Of a DNA stretch of 64,000 bases, positions 28,101 to 35,252 are shown one piece after another; within the stretch, counting starts at the first letter, position 1, and every line of letters begins with the position of its first letter. The notes beneath the pieces were generated by a model. The model was not told where the DNA came from. It saw nothing but the letters and a program-made list of their open reading frames with translations, and made no database searches. A program made the translations under genes and the position numbers. Location: assembly GCA_937989665.1 (NCBI GenBank), contig CALKRN010000003.1, positions 62,001-126,000 on the forward strand, written 5' to 3'. The DNA is from an uncultured Desulfomicrobiaceae bacterium. GTDB taxonomy: Bacteria; Desulfobacterota; Desulfovibrionia; Desulfovibrionales; Desulfomicrobiaceae.

Positions 28101-28514
28101 GCAGACCTCCTGCGGTGCCGGGTGCTTGTGGCCGAAGATGATGTTGTGAGTCGCACAGTGCTCCAGGCCCTGCTCGCCAAGACCGGGATGGAAGTCCAGG
28201 CCGTGGAGAGTGGTGAAGCGGCCCTCGCCACCTTAGGAAGCCAAATGCAGTCGTTTGACGCGGCCATAGTGGACCTCCACATGCCGGGCATTGACGGCAT
28301 CTCCCTGGCCCACCGTATCCGCCAGGGCGAGGTCGGAGACCAGCACGCGGGCATGGCCCTTGTCGCCCTGACGGCGAGCGACACCCATGCCCCGGCCTGC
28401 GCTGCTGCTGGCTTCGATGCCTATCTTGTTAAGCCGGTGGACGCCACGACGCTAACAGCTACCCTCGAGCAGGCCATCAGGCGGCGGACTGAGGATTTTT
28501 CCGCTGTTCCTTGA
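25137..28514 (+). CDS. Hybrid sensor histidine kinase (CHASE, two PAS, HisKA, HATPase, receiver)
   Basis: A 1125-residue membrane kinase. Domains in order: a membrane segment at about 15-35; a periplasmic stretch; two more membrane segments at about 175-230; a CHASE-like sensor (WRNVPGIDFAGFVDRNTTIL) at about 250-400; a further membrane segment at about 430-460; PAS domains at about 500-605 and 620-735 (DALPVAVFIKDRDGRYLVVN); a coiled coil; HisKA with FSHDLRA (phospho-accepting His766); a HATPase with LVNFLSNALKFTPAGG and VGLGLAICKELAHAMGG; and a C-terminal receiver with phospho-accepting Asp1046 (AAIVDLHMPGIDG). GAGGAG precedes the ATG. It lacks an Hpt domain. A free-standing Hpt gene lies 4.2 kb away. 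The signal is unknown; it is divergent from the frd operon. Confidence 0.93.
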   Translation: MSVAFGDSMRVRMWLWGLGAVLLMVLMVSWHVREADRQLRIKLIHHATIIATGIPSAFLDRIPMGRPEEESPLSARFSRFLHAARAGIAVANGVFVLRRQPEGRLVCLAAANEEGGRGEPPSCQLAQHGGEKIRGVFDYGEPAVEGGLWGAWEKGLSVWVPVAARQPTIFGLHVAAAVYRQILVQAAAPAALLTVLGISLVSVSVRCRWPGAVTTLIVGLTLTFHGTLMARVVESGERRTALLVLARSEAQRLQTIIANGRDHLLGSLEGLYAGIPDVAYRHFFSFTTQWRNVPGIDFAGFVDRNTTILAPATNPSLVGLDTSAIPELAAAQEEARRTGLLSTARIPLFGRSTPSLVLFQPVWYGGRFQGFVVVGLDVGFLIQSATPGLELAISEEKSTATDRAEAMEIPLLVGDQTVTLRAFPSAAFLALYFVYGPLATMVAGMVISLLAAHLVHGFERRQEILKALVVRRTRQMLRALQRMKALFTNAIAGIAIHELVRDGEGVPVTYRYLQVNPAFGVQTGLASQDVVGKTVETVFGLEEPPLLSTYVQVVESQDPVSFTTYFAPLERHFFVNAFPLGEKDSFATVFLDTTVWHRTEDALRQQTQLLHTILDALPVAVFIKDRDGRYLVVNPAFCAFFGGDPADYVGKTLTDVFSGDMADLIQGKDNELWATGGSQVYTASLVRIDGQPRKVLFHRRVVVDEEGRPATLVGAMTDITDQEEVAQRLRETNARLEEALERISRLAGEAENARRSKGRLLAMFSHDLRALAAGALASAQLLSQQDLSPSARSLVESLGSNAQAMLDFLEDTLLLEGLEQGGITIQPRPSDVGELISATVAGCLPLAQEKGLSLSANVAPLPRLEVDPRRLRQILVNFLSNALKFTPAGGAVTVTAAILEEEEEHVLVEFRVTDTGPGISEEKQACIFQPFGQACPECDSAQGVGLGLAICKELAHAMGGSIGVESTPGKGASFWVRLPLPRAMEAAAADLLRCRVLVAEDDVVSRTVLQALLAKTGMEVQAVESGEAALATLGSQMQSFDAAIVDLHMPGIDGISLAHRIRQGEVGDQHAGMALVALTASDTHAPACAAAGFDAYLVKPVDATTLTATLEQAIRRRTEDFSAVP

Positions 28515-29079
28515 GGGCCTTGCCGGCATTCCAGGGTTTGCCGATGCGTTCGCCCAGGGCGTGGTAGGCCATCTGACGGAAGTCAAAGAGGATAGGGTCC
28601 ACGCGCACGAGATCGATCTTGCCATCCACAAGGACTTCGGGCTGAGCATAGGTGGCCACGAGTTCACCAATAAAAAGTTCGTGCTCGCCGACGATGACTT
28701 TTTGTGCTACCCGGCATTGCATGGCCACGGGGCAGGTGGCGATCATCGGGGCATTGGGCAGCTCGCCCTCGAGGATGGGAAAGACATCACTTTTGTTGGT
28801 GGTCTTGCCGCTGACGATGCCCACGTAGTCCGTGACCTCCAGCATGGCCCGGGAAGGGATGTTGATGCTAAATTCTCCATGCTCGCGGATGCCGATGTTG
28901 GTGTAGTGGGATGGATGGGCCGAGATGCCCAGATACTGGGGGATATTGCCCATGGCGTGGTTCATGACGCCGAGGTGGGCCACGGTCATCCAATTGGCCT
29001 TGCCACGGACCCGTGCCCCAACGATGACAGTGAGCGAGGGATAAAGGGCGTTGACCGCCCCAATTGGTTCAAGAGCCAT
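28477..29079 (-). CDS. Flavin reductase family protein (flavoredoxin-like)
   Basis: A 200-residue FMN-binding split-barrel protein of the flavin reductase/flavoredoxin family. Patterns: ALYPSLTVIVGARVRGKANW, TVAHLGVMNHAMGNIPQYLG, HSNIGI-like HYTNIGIREHGEFSINIPS, and DYVGIVSGKTTNKSDVF. Family members move electrons via FMN; flavoredoxin does so in sulfite and thiosulfate metabolism of Desulfovibrio. The start at 29079 follows GGAGGACGTACCA. Its 3' end overlaps the kinase gene 3' end by 38 bases on the opposite strand, so this C-terminal tail and the kinase tail are encoded by the same DNA. Exact substrate unknown. Confidence 0.88.
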   Translation of the reverse strand: MALEPIGAVNALYPSLTVIVGARVRGKANWMTVAHLGVMNHAMGNIPQYLGISAHPSHYTNIGIREHGEFSINIPSRAMLEVTDYVGIVSGKTTNKSDVFPILEGELPNAPMIATCPVAMQCRVAQKVIVGEHELFIGELVATYAQPEVLVDGKIDLVRVDPILFDFRQMAYHALGERIGKPWNAGKALKEQRKNPQSAA

Positions 29080-29117
29080 TGGTACGTCCTCCGTGTCCTG
29101 GGGGAATGGGTGAAGGG

Positions 29118-29146
29118 AATGTACTGGTATGGCAGCGTCTCGGCAA
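29118..29146 (-). promoter_or_regulatory. Candidate promoter for the flavin reductase gene
   Basis: On the minus strand, TTGCCG (29141-29146) and TACATT (29118-29123) are 17 bases apart, 39 bases before the start codon. Both elements match sigma-70 consensus at four of six positions. Confidence 0.4.
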
Positions 29147-29294
29147 GCCGTCTTTTGCCTGCAGGCGGGCTTGGAGCCTTGGGCCGTCTTGGGGATGGAG
29201 GGGCGGATATTGCCCATCTGCCAACCATGGGTCATATCGCCTCTGGTTTCATCCTTTGGGACCGCCGTGAACCGCAAGAGTAGAGGAGTTGTTC

Positions 29295-31589
29295 ATGCCG
29301 GAGAGTTCTTCCTCTTCCCCATCTGCCACCGTGCGCTTGGCCATCGACGGAATGCACTGCGCGGCGTGCGCGGCACGCATCGAGCGGGTGACTGGGCGGT
29401 TGCCGGGGGTGAGCGCTGCAGCAGTGTCCTTGCCGGCCAAAGAAGGGGCCTTTGCCTTTGACCCCAGGATGGTGGATCCTGCGGCCATCCAAAAGGCCAT
29501 TGAAGAGGCTGGGTTTTCCGCCACTCCCATTGAGGAAGCCGATCCGGACGAGGAACTCCGCCGGCAGGATGCGCGGGAGGCCGCCCGCGTTGGGGAGCTC
29601 TCCCTCCGCGCGGCCCTGGCGTGGGTCTTTGCCGGCCCCCTGCTTGTTGTAGCCATGGGGCCGATGGTGGGACTGCCCGCCCTGGTGGACCCCCACGGCA
29701 GCCCCCAGGCCGCGACTGTGCTCCAGTTTGCTCTCGCCCTGGCCACGGCCTGGGTCTGCCGGGCCGTGTACCGTGATGGTTTGCAGGCTCTGCTGCGCCG
29801 CGCCCCCACCATGGACAGCCTCGTGGCCTTGGGCACTGGCGCCGCCTTTCTCCACTCGGTGGGGACCGTGCCTGCCGTCTGGAGGGGGGAGGCCACGGCC
29901 CATGACCTGTACTTCGAGTCTGCTGCCACTGTGCTGGCCATGATTGCCCTTGGTCGGGCCCTCGAGTCGCGGGCCATGCGCCAGGCGGCGGAGGCGGTGC
30001 GCGGCCTGCTGCGTCTTGCCCCGGAAGAGGCAAGCCTTGTGGCCCCAGATGGGAGCGAGCGCCGGGTGCCGGTGCGCCTTGTTGTCCCTGGAGTGCAGGT
30101 CCGGGTGCGTCCCGGGGAACGGTTGCCTGTGGATGGGACCGTAGCCGGGGGCGAGGCCCATGTGGACGAGAGCATGCTGACCGGCGAATCGCGACCCGTG
30201 CGCCGCGCCCCTGGAGATAAGGTCTTCACAGGGACCATCGCCCTGGATGGGAGTCTCCTTATCTCGGCTACCCACGTGGGCCGCGAGACGCTGCTTGCTC
30301 GAGTGGCGGCCTTTGTGGCCCAGGCCCAAGCCACGAAGGCACCGATTGCCGCCTTGGCGGATCGCATTAGTGCGGTGTTCGTGCCCGCTGTCCTCGGCAT
30401 TGCGCTGCTGACTGCCCTGGTCTGGTTCGCTTTGGCCCCGGCGGTGGAGGCCCTGCGCCATGCAGTGGCGGTCCTGGTGATTGCCTGTCCGTGCGCCATG
30501 GGTCTGGCCACGCCCACGGCTATCCTCGTGGGTTCTGGCCGTGGGGCGCGTCTGGGGGTGCTCTTTAAAAGTGGGGCGGCGATGGAGCGCTTGGCGGCGG
30601 CTACGGACATTGTCTTGGACAAGACCGGCACCCTCACCGAAGGCCGGATGCAGGTCCTGACCGTCCTACCCGTTGCCCATCTCGAGGCCTCGGAGCTCCT
30701 CGCGCTGGCAGCGGCTGTGGAGCGCGGCAGCGAGCACCCCGTGGCGCGGGCCATTGCCGCGGCAGGGCATTCTGCCCTGGAGGCAGAAGCGTTTCAGGCC
30801 TTTCCTGGCCGTGGAGTGGCCGGGAGCGTGGCGGGCAAGAGGGTCCTGGTGGGCTCGCGGCGCCTTCTTCTTGAAAATGAGGTCGTCCCATCGCCCGAGG
30901 CCGAGGCTGAGGCCGCTCGCTTGGAGGCAACTGGGGCTACGGTGGTTTTCGTGGCTGTGGCCAAACGTTTTGCTGGGCTTGTGGCCGTGGGAGATGCCCT
31001 GCGGCCTGAAGCCCCTGCCGCGGTGGCTACCTTTCGAGCTTTGGGGTTCGCCGTTCATTTGCTCTCCGGGGATACGTCCCGCGTGGCCTGGGCCGTGGCT
31101 GGGCAGCTTGGGATCGATTCGGTCCAGGCGGAAGTCCTGCCCGATGGCAAGGCCGCTTGGGTCCAGGCGCTTCGGGAGTCGGGCCGAAGGCCCGTCATGG
31201 TCGGCGATGGGATTAACGATGCCCCGGCCTTGGCCGCAGCTTGGGTGGGGGTGGCCATGGGCTCGGGACAGGACATCGCGGTGCAGGCCGGAGACGTCGT
31301 CTTGGTGCGAGGGACCCTGACCGCCCTTGGCGAGGCGGTTGTCCTGGCCCGGGCCACCATGCGCCACGTGCGCCAGAACCTCTTTTGGGCCTTTGCCTTC
31401 AACACCATGGGGATCCCCTTGGCGGCGGGCGTTGTTGAGCCTTTTTTGGGTTGGAGCCTCAGCCCCATGTTTGCCGGGGCCGCCATGGCCGCAAGCTCTC
31501 TTCTCGTGGTGGGCAACGCCCTGCGCTTGCGCTGGGTACCGCTCTCCGATAGGGGGCAGCGTCCTGAACGTGGCCAGATATGGAAATAA
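29295..31589 (+). CDS. copA: Copper-translocating P-type ATPase
   Basis: A 764-residue P1B-type ATPase that exports monovalent copper. One N-terminal heavy-metal domain has GMHCAAC (Cys22, Cys25). The membrane part has the ion-binding Cys-Pro-Cys at 398-400 (IACPCAMGLATPTA), which marks copper/silver pumps. The phosphorylation site DKTGTLTEG starts at Asp442, TGES is in the actuator domain (SMLTGESRPV), SEHPVARAI is the nucleotide site, and GDGINDAPALAAA the hinge. GAGGAG is six bases before the ATG; an upstream TTG in frame is unlikely. The HDOD gene overlaps its end by ten bases. No copper chaperone or CsoR/CueR gene is adjacent. Confidence 0.95.
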   Translation: MPESSSSSPSATVRLAIDGMHCAACAARIERVTGRLPGVSAAAVSLPAKEGAFAFDPRMVDPAAIQKAIEEAGFSATPIEEADPDEELRRQDAREAARVGELSLRAALAWVFAGPLLVVAMGPMVGLPALVDPHGSPQAATVLQFALALATAWVCRAVYRDGLQALLRRAPTMDSLVALGTGAAFLHSVGTVPAVWRGEATAHDLYFESAATVLAMIALGRALESRAMRQAAEAVRGLLRLAPEEASLVAPDGSERRVPVRLVVPGVQVRVRPGERLPVDGTVAGGEAHVDESMLTGESRPVRRAPGDKVFTGTIALDGSLLISATHVGRETLLARVAAFVAQAQATKAPIAALADRISAVFVPAVLGIALLTALVWFALAPAVEALRHAVAVLVIACPCAMGLATPTAILVGSGRGARLGVLFKSGAAMERLAAATDIVLDKTGTLTEGRMQVLTVLPVAHLEASELLALAAAVERGSEHPVARAIAAAGHSALEAEAFQAFPGRGVAGSVAGKRVLVGSRRLLLENEVVPSPEAEAEAARLEATGATVVFVAVAKRFAGLVAVGDALRPEAPAAVATFRALGFAVHLLSGDTSRVAWAVAGQLGIDSVQAEVLPDGKAAWVQALRESGRRPVMVGDGINDAPALAAAWVGVAMGSGQDIAVQAGDVVLVRGTLTALGEAVVLARATMRHVRQNLFWAFAFNTMGIPLAAGVVEPFLGWSLSPMFAGAAMAASSLLVVGNALRLRWVPLSDRGQRPERGQIWK

Positions 31590-32752
31590 CGCGTTTTTCC
31601 CCGCTTTGCCTTGTGCGCCCGGGCGATGTTTGCGCCCAGGCCGTGCGCACGGCCTCGGGCCGCACCATTGCCCCTGGCGAGGTCCTTTGTGCGCAGGACA
31701 TCGAAGACCTCGCCCCGCTGCCTGGGATTTGGATTCGGTTGATCGTGGACCCGGCGGTCCTCGCCCAAGCCATGCCGGCGGCCCTGCGGGCGTATCAAGG
31801 CCAGGATGTCCTCTCCCCGTTGGGGCAGGCGCTTCTCCATCTGCGTGCCGAAGCGGAGGCGGAACGCATCCTGCGCCGCTTGCCGCCGTTGGCACCACCA
31901 GCACCTCGCGCCGACACTGTTGCCCTTCCTCGCTCCTCCCCGGTCCTCGATGCCCACGGCTTCGAACCACCGGAGCTCCCTGCCGTGGCCCAGCAGCTCG
32001 TGGCGGCGCTCGCGGAGGACCGCCTCGATGCTGCGGCCATTGCCCGCATCGTTGGGCAGAGCCCAGGGCTCACGGCGCGGCTGCTGCGCCTTGTCAACTC
32101 CCCGGCCTTTGGGCTGCCCCGGGCGGTGGATCGCATTGACCGTGCCGTGGCCCTCGTGGGGGTTCGCGAACTCACCTTGCTCGCCTCGAGCCTGCTTCTC
32201 ATCGAGCACTTTGGTCTGGTGCCCCAGACCCTCGTCGATGTGCGCTCGTTTTTTGCCCATAGCCTTGCGGTGGCGGCAGCCGCCCGCCACCTGGCCCAAG
32301 GGGCCCGTCCAGAGTTGGCTGAAACCGCCTTTGCCGCTGGCTTGCTCCACGATATCGGCCGTCTCTATTGCCTGAGTGTTTTTCCCGAAAGGGCCAGCGT
32401 CTGCCTTACGTGGTGTCAGGCCCACGGCCGTTCGGCGCGAGCTGTGGAGGCGACTGTCTTTGGCATGGAGCACGCCCCGCTGGGCGGACAATTGCTCAGC
32501 GCCTGGCAGCTCCCAGAGACCTTGACCCAGGCCGTGGCCGGACACCACCGCCCTGAGGGGTATTTGGACGCGGTGGTCCATGCGGCCGATTGCCTGGCCC
32601 ACGCCGCGGCCCTCGGGGCATCGGGCGATTGTTTCCCGCCGCGGGCCGTGGCCAAGGCCATGGACCTTGCCCATACGAGCCCTGAAGACCTTGTGGCGGC
32701 CGCCCGTACCGCCCAGACGACAACGGACGCTTTTCTCGCGGCCTTGGTATGA
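31580..32752 (+). CDS. HDOD domain signalling protein
   Basis: A 390-residue protein. Residues from about 130 to 340 form an HDOD domain, a relative of HD phosphohydrolases: PPELPAVAQQLVAAL, IVGQSPGLTARLLRLVNSPAFGLPR, AVALVGVRELTLLASSL and TAFAAGLLHDIGRLYCLSVFP. The first 130 residues are not recognised. HDOD proteins act in chemotaxis, stress and second-messenger control, often without enzymatic activity. Its start overlaps copA by ten bases, and its TGA overlaps the ATG of an Hpt gene, so copA, HDOD and Hpt are co-translated. This pairing suggests a phosphorelay output rather than copper handling. Confidence 0.87.
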   Translation: MEITRFSPLCLVRPGDVCAQAVRTASGRTIAPGEVLCAQDIEDLAPLPGIWIRLIVDPAVLAQAMPAALRAYQGQDVLSPLGQALLHLRAEAEAERILRRLPPLAPPAPRADTVALPRSSPVLDAHGFEPPELPAVAQQLVAALAEDRLDAAAIARIVGQSPGLTARLLRLVNSPAFGLPRAVDRIDRAVALVGVRELTLLASSLLLIEHFGLVPQTLVDVRSFFAHSLAVAAAARHLAQGARPELAETAFAAGLLHDIGRLYCLSVFPERASVCLTWCQAHGRSARAVEATVFGMEHAPLGGQLLSAWQLPETLTQAVAGHHRPEGYLDAVVHAADCLAHAAALGASGDCFPPRAVAKAMDLAHTSPEDLVAAARTAQTTTDAFLAALV

Positions 32753-33126
32753 CGTCTCTCCCATGGCACATCCAGGTGTCCCAGCACCTGAGGACGATGT
32801 TTCGCGCTACCGACGCCACGGTGGAGCGCCTTTTGCGCCTGGCGGAGGACACCCTCTCCCAAGGGTACCAGCGCTTGGATACAGCCATCGAGGCCTGGCA
32901 CGACGGCGCGAGCGCCCCGCTCGCCGCGGCAGCGCATTTTCTCAAAGGCGCTTTGGCCAACATGGGGCTGGAAGAGCTTGGCCGTACCGCGAGCCGCTTG
33001 GAGCAGGCCGTTCAGGCCAATCAGGCCGACGATGCCCTGCGCTTGGCGTGCGCCCTGCGAAGCGCCATCGGGGCAATGCTGGAGCGGCAGGCAGGCCCAG
33101 AAAGGGGATGCTCGGGCGAGCCCTGA
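32749..33126 (+). CDS. Stand-alone Hpt (histidine phosphotransfer) domain protein
   Basis: A 125-residue helical protein with the Hpt core AAHFLKGALANMGLEELG, where the histidine is the predicted phospho-acceptor, followed by ASRLEQAVQANQADDA. Such proteins shuttle phosphate between the receiver domain of a hybrid kinase and a response regulator. Its ATG overlaps the HDOD gene stop (ATGA). The nearest candidate donor is the hybrid kinase at 25137-28514, which ends in a receiver and has no Hpt. No response regulator with an output domain lies in the window, so the acceptor is unknown. Confidence 0.82.
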   Translation: MTSLPWHIQVSQHLRTMFRATDATVERLLRLAEDTLSQGYQRLDTAIEAWHDGASAPLAAAAHFLKGALANMGLEELGRTASRLEQAVQANQADDALRLACALRSAIGAMLERQAGPERGCSGEP

Positions 33127-33336
33127 GCAGAGCGCTGTCCTTTTTTCGCGCCTCCATGTGGGGGCGTTCTCCCGCTTTGCTCGGCCCCGTTGCTCGGCCC
33201 ATGGCTCCCTCCTGACAGGTCGTTGTTTCCGTCCAATCCCCTGAAGGGGTGCGGGCGCAGTGGGGGGGAGAGACGCCCCCAACAAGGAAGGCGGGGTGGC
33301 GTGGTGTTGAGAAAAAACACCCTGCGCTTGATACAG

Positions 33337-34149
33337 TTAGCGCGCCAATGGCTGGCACTGGGGACAGAACACTGTCCCGCGGCTGGCGACCTGCGTGCGC
33401 ACCAGGATCGTGGCACAGCGCGGGCAGGGCTGCCCAGCGCGGCCGTACACCGCAAAGCGTTCTTGAAAGAGGCCTGGCTGGCCATGGGCGTTGCGGTAAT
33501 CGCTGATGGTGCTGCCACCTGCGGCAATGGCGGCACGCAGGACGTCTTGCAGGGCAAGGGCCAGATGGAGCCGCTGCGGGGCGCTGAGGTGGTGCGCCGG
33601 CGTGTTGGGGTGGATGCCGGCGGCGAAAAGCGATTCATCGGCGTAGATATTGCCTACACCGGCGATGCAGCGCTGATCGAGGAGGACGGCTTTGATGGCC
33701 CGACGTCCGGTCAAGCGGGCGGCCAGGGTCTCGGGCGCCGTGGCCAGGGGCTCGGGGCCAAGGCTCTGGGCAAACGCCCAACTCCTCCAGTCCTCGGCAG
33801 ACAGGAGGGCGACGAAGCCAAAGCGTCGCGGGTCGACAAAGCGAAGATCGTTGTCGTGCTCCAGCCGTGCCTGCCAATGGGTATGGCGCATGACTGGGGA
33901 GGTGGTGTCCATCACCCACAGCCGACCACTCATCTTGAGGTGAACAACGAGCATCCATCTGTTGTCCAGATGGAGGCGAAGGAGCTTTGCCCGGCGATCC
34001 ACCGCGACAATGGTGCGGCCCTTAAGGCCCACAGGCGGTGTGAAGCGAGCCACTTGGGGATGGAGAAGCTGCGCGCTTACGAACCGTTGGCCCACTACCG
34101 TGCGCCGCAGCCCCCGGGCAATCGTCTCCACCTCGGGTAGCTCTGGCAT
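33337..34149 (-). CDS. mutM: Formamidopyrimidine-DNA glycosylase
   Basis: A 270-residue Fpg/MutM repair enzyme removing 8-oxoguanine and formamidopyrimidines. The N-terminus MPELPEVETIARGL provides catalytic Pro2 and Glu3 after Met removal. The helix-two-turn-helix region has LLDQRCIAGVGNIYADE, and the C-terminal zinc finger is CPRCATILVRTQVASRGTVF followed by CPQC. The start is fixed by the catalytic proline. Its ATG overlaps the TGA of the ChaN/PDZ gene (TGATG), so it is translated by coupling as the third gene of a paaK-chaN-mutM unit. A 210-base gap with an imperfect hairpin (33303-33321) separates it from the convergent Hpt gene. Confidence 0.96.
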   Translation of the reverse strand: MPELPEVETIARGLRRTVVGQRFVSAQLLHPQVARFTPPVGLKGRTIVAVDRRAKLLRLHLDNRWMLVVHLKMSGRLWVMDTTSPVMRHTHWQARLEHDNDLRFVDPRRFGFVALLSAEDWRSWAFAQSLGPEPLATAPETLAARLTGRRAIKAVLLDQRCIAGVGNIYADESLFAAGIHPNTPAHHLSAPQRLHLALALQDVLRAAIAAGGSTISDYRNAHGQPGLFQERFAVYGRAGQPCPRCATILVRTQVASRGTVFCPQCQPLAR

Positions 34150-35252
34150 CAGCGTGGCACCGTGAGGGTAAGAATGCGTCCGCCCCGCTCCACGGTAAAG
34201 CGCATGGGCTCGCCCCGACGTGTTGCTGTGGCCGCTGCCGCGTGGAGGTCTTCGGCACTGTGGACGGTCGTTTCGTTGACGGCCATCAGGCGATCCCCGG
34301 GCGCCAACCCCATGGCCGCAGCTCGCGAACTTGCCTCCACGGATTGCACGACAAGGCCGCCTTCGGTGGCATCGAGGGTCATGCCGAGGCGGCTGCGATG
34401 GATCGCAGGGCAGGCAAAGAACGCAAAGCGCAGATGGGGGACACAAGAGGACTGGGCGTCGGTGAGGCTGCTGGCATCGCGCCAGGGCAGGACAACGAGC
34501 ATCCGCGCCGCAGGATCGAGCCGGTGGATGCGGTAGGGAATGCCCCAGCCCCGCTCCAGGTGCCCGGCGCCTGCGAGGATGACCATCTTGCGGCCATGCT
34601 GCTGTCTCCAGGCAATGGCGGTCTCGGCCATGACGGAGTCCCACAAGGATTGGACGCGGATAAAGCCGTCCAATTGGGGGGCTGAACCATCCCGCAGATG
34701 CTGGTGCAGGGCAAACTGCTGCTCGAGGCTTGTGGTTTGCTCTGGACAGGGGGGAATGATGGTTTGGGGGAGCCGGTGATCCGGGGGCTGGATGTGGCCA
34801 TCGCGAACGCCCTGGGCCACGGACCAGGGGACATTGAGGCCCACGAGACGCGCGCCATGGCGCTGGGCGGCGTCGAAAATCGGGGCGTAGAGGCTCAAGG
34901 GATAGCCCCAGATGTCGTCCCAATGGCGGGCCAGGGCTTCTCGAGATGGGCTGGCGTCAAGAAACCCTTGGCTGTCTCGAGGCAGCATCTCCAGGCCAAG
35001 GTCCCAAGCAATGTGGGCGGCGGCCAGGGTGTGGAGGATATCGGCCGCCGCAGCGTGGTCGCAGGGATTGGTGTGGCTTTCTCCGATGAGGATGTAATCG
35101 GCCTGTTGGGCCAGACTGCTGAGTCCAGCGGCATCGAGCTCCGCCCCGTCCTGGCGAAGAAAGGCCCCCACAGGGGGCAATACATCTTGGGGTTTGGGCG
35201 GCCGTGGGGCGCAGCCTCCCCAAACCACCAGGAAGAGAAGGGCTAATCCCAA
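34149..35252 (-). CDS. ChaN-family (iron-regulated) lipoprotein-like protein with C-terminal PDZ domain
   Basis: About 367 residues. The core is a ChaN-like domain: ADYILIGESHTNPCDHAAAA, LGLEMLPRDSQGFL, IWGYPLSLYAPIFDAAQRHG, and VILAGAGHLERGWGIPYRI; ChaN binds haem or acts in iron uptake. The last 90 residues form a PDZ domain (LGMTLDATEGGLVVQSVE, AAAMGLAPGDRLMAVNETTV). The N-terminus (LALLFLVVWGGC) looks like a lipoprotein signal, although the lipobox is not standard. No ATG fits: the best start is TTG at 35252, overlapping the paaK stop by ten bases; the frame is open further upstream inside paaK, so the start is uncertain. Its stop overlaps mutM. The target is likely periplasmic. Confidence 0.75.
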   Translation of the reverse strand: MGLALLFLVVWGGCAPRPPKPQDVLPPVGAFLRQDGAELDAAGLSSLAQQADYILIGESHTNPCDHAAAADILHTLAAAHIAWDLGLEMLPRDSQGFLDASPSREALARHWDDIWGYPLSLYAPIFDAAQRHGARLVGLNVPWSVAQGVRDGHIQPPDHRLPQTIIPPCPEQTTSLEQQFALHQHLRDGSAPQLDGFIRVQSLWDSVMAETAIAWRQQHGRKMVILAGAGHLERGWGIPYRIHRLDPAARMLVVLPWRDASSLTDAQSSCVPHLRFAFFACPAIHRSRLGMTLDATEGGLVVQSVEASSRAAAMGLAPGDRLMAVNETTVHSAEDLHAAAATATRRGEPMRFTVERGGRILTLTVPR

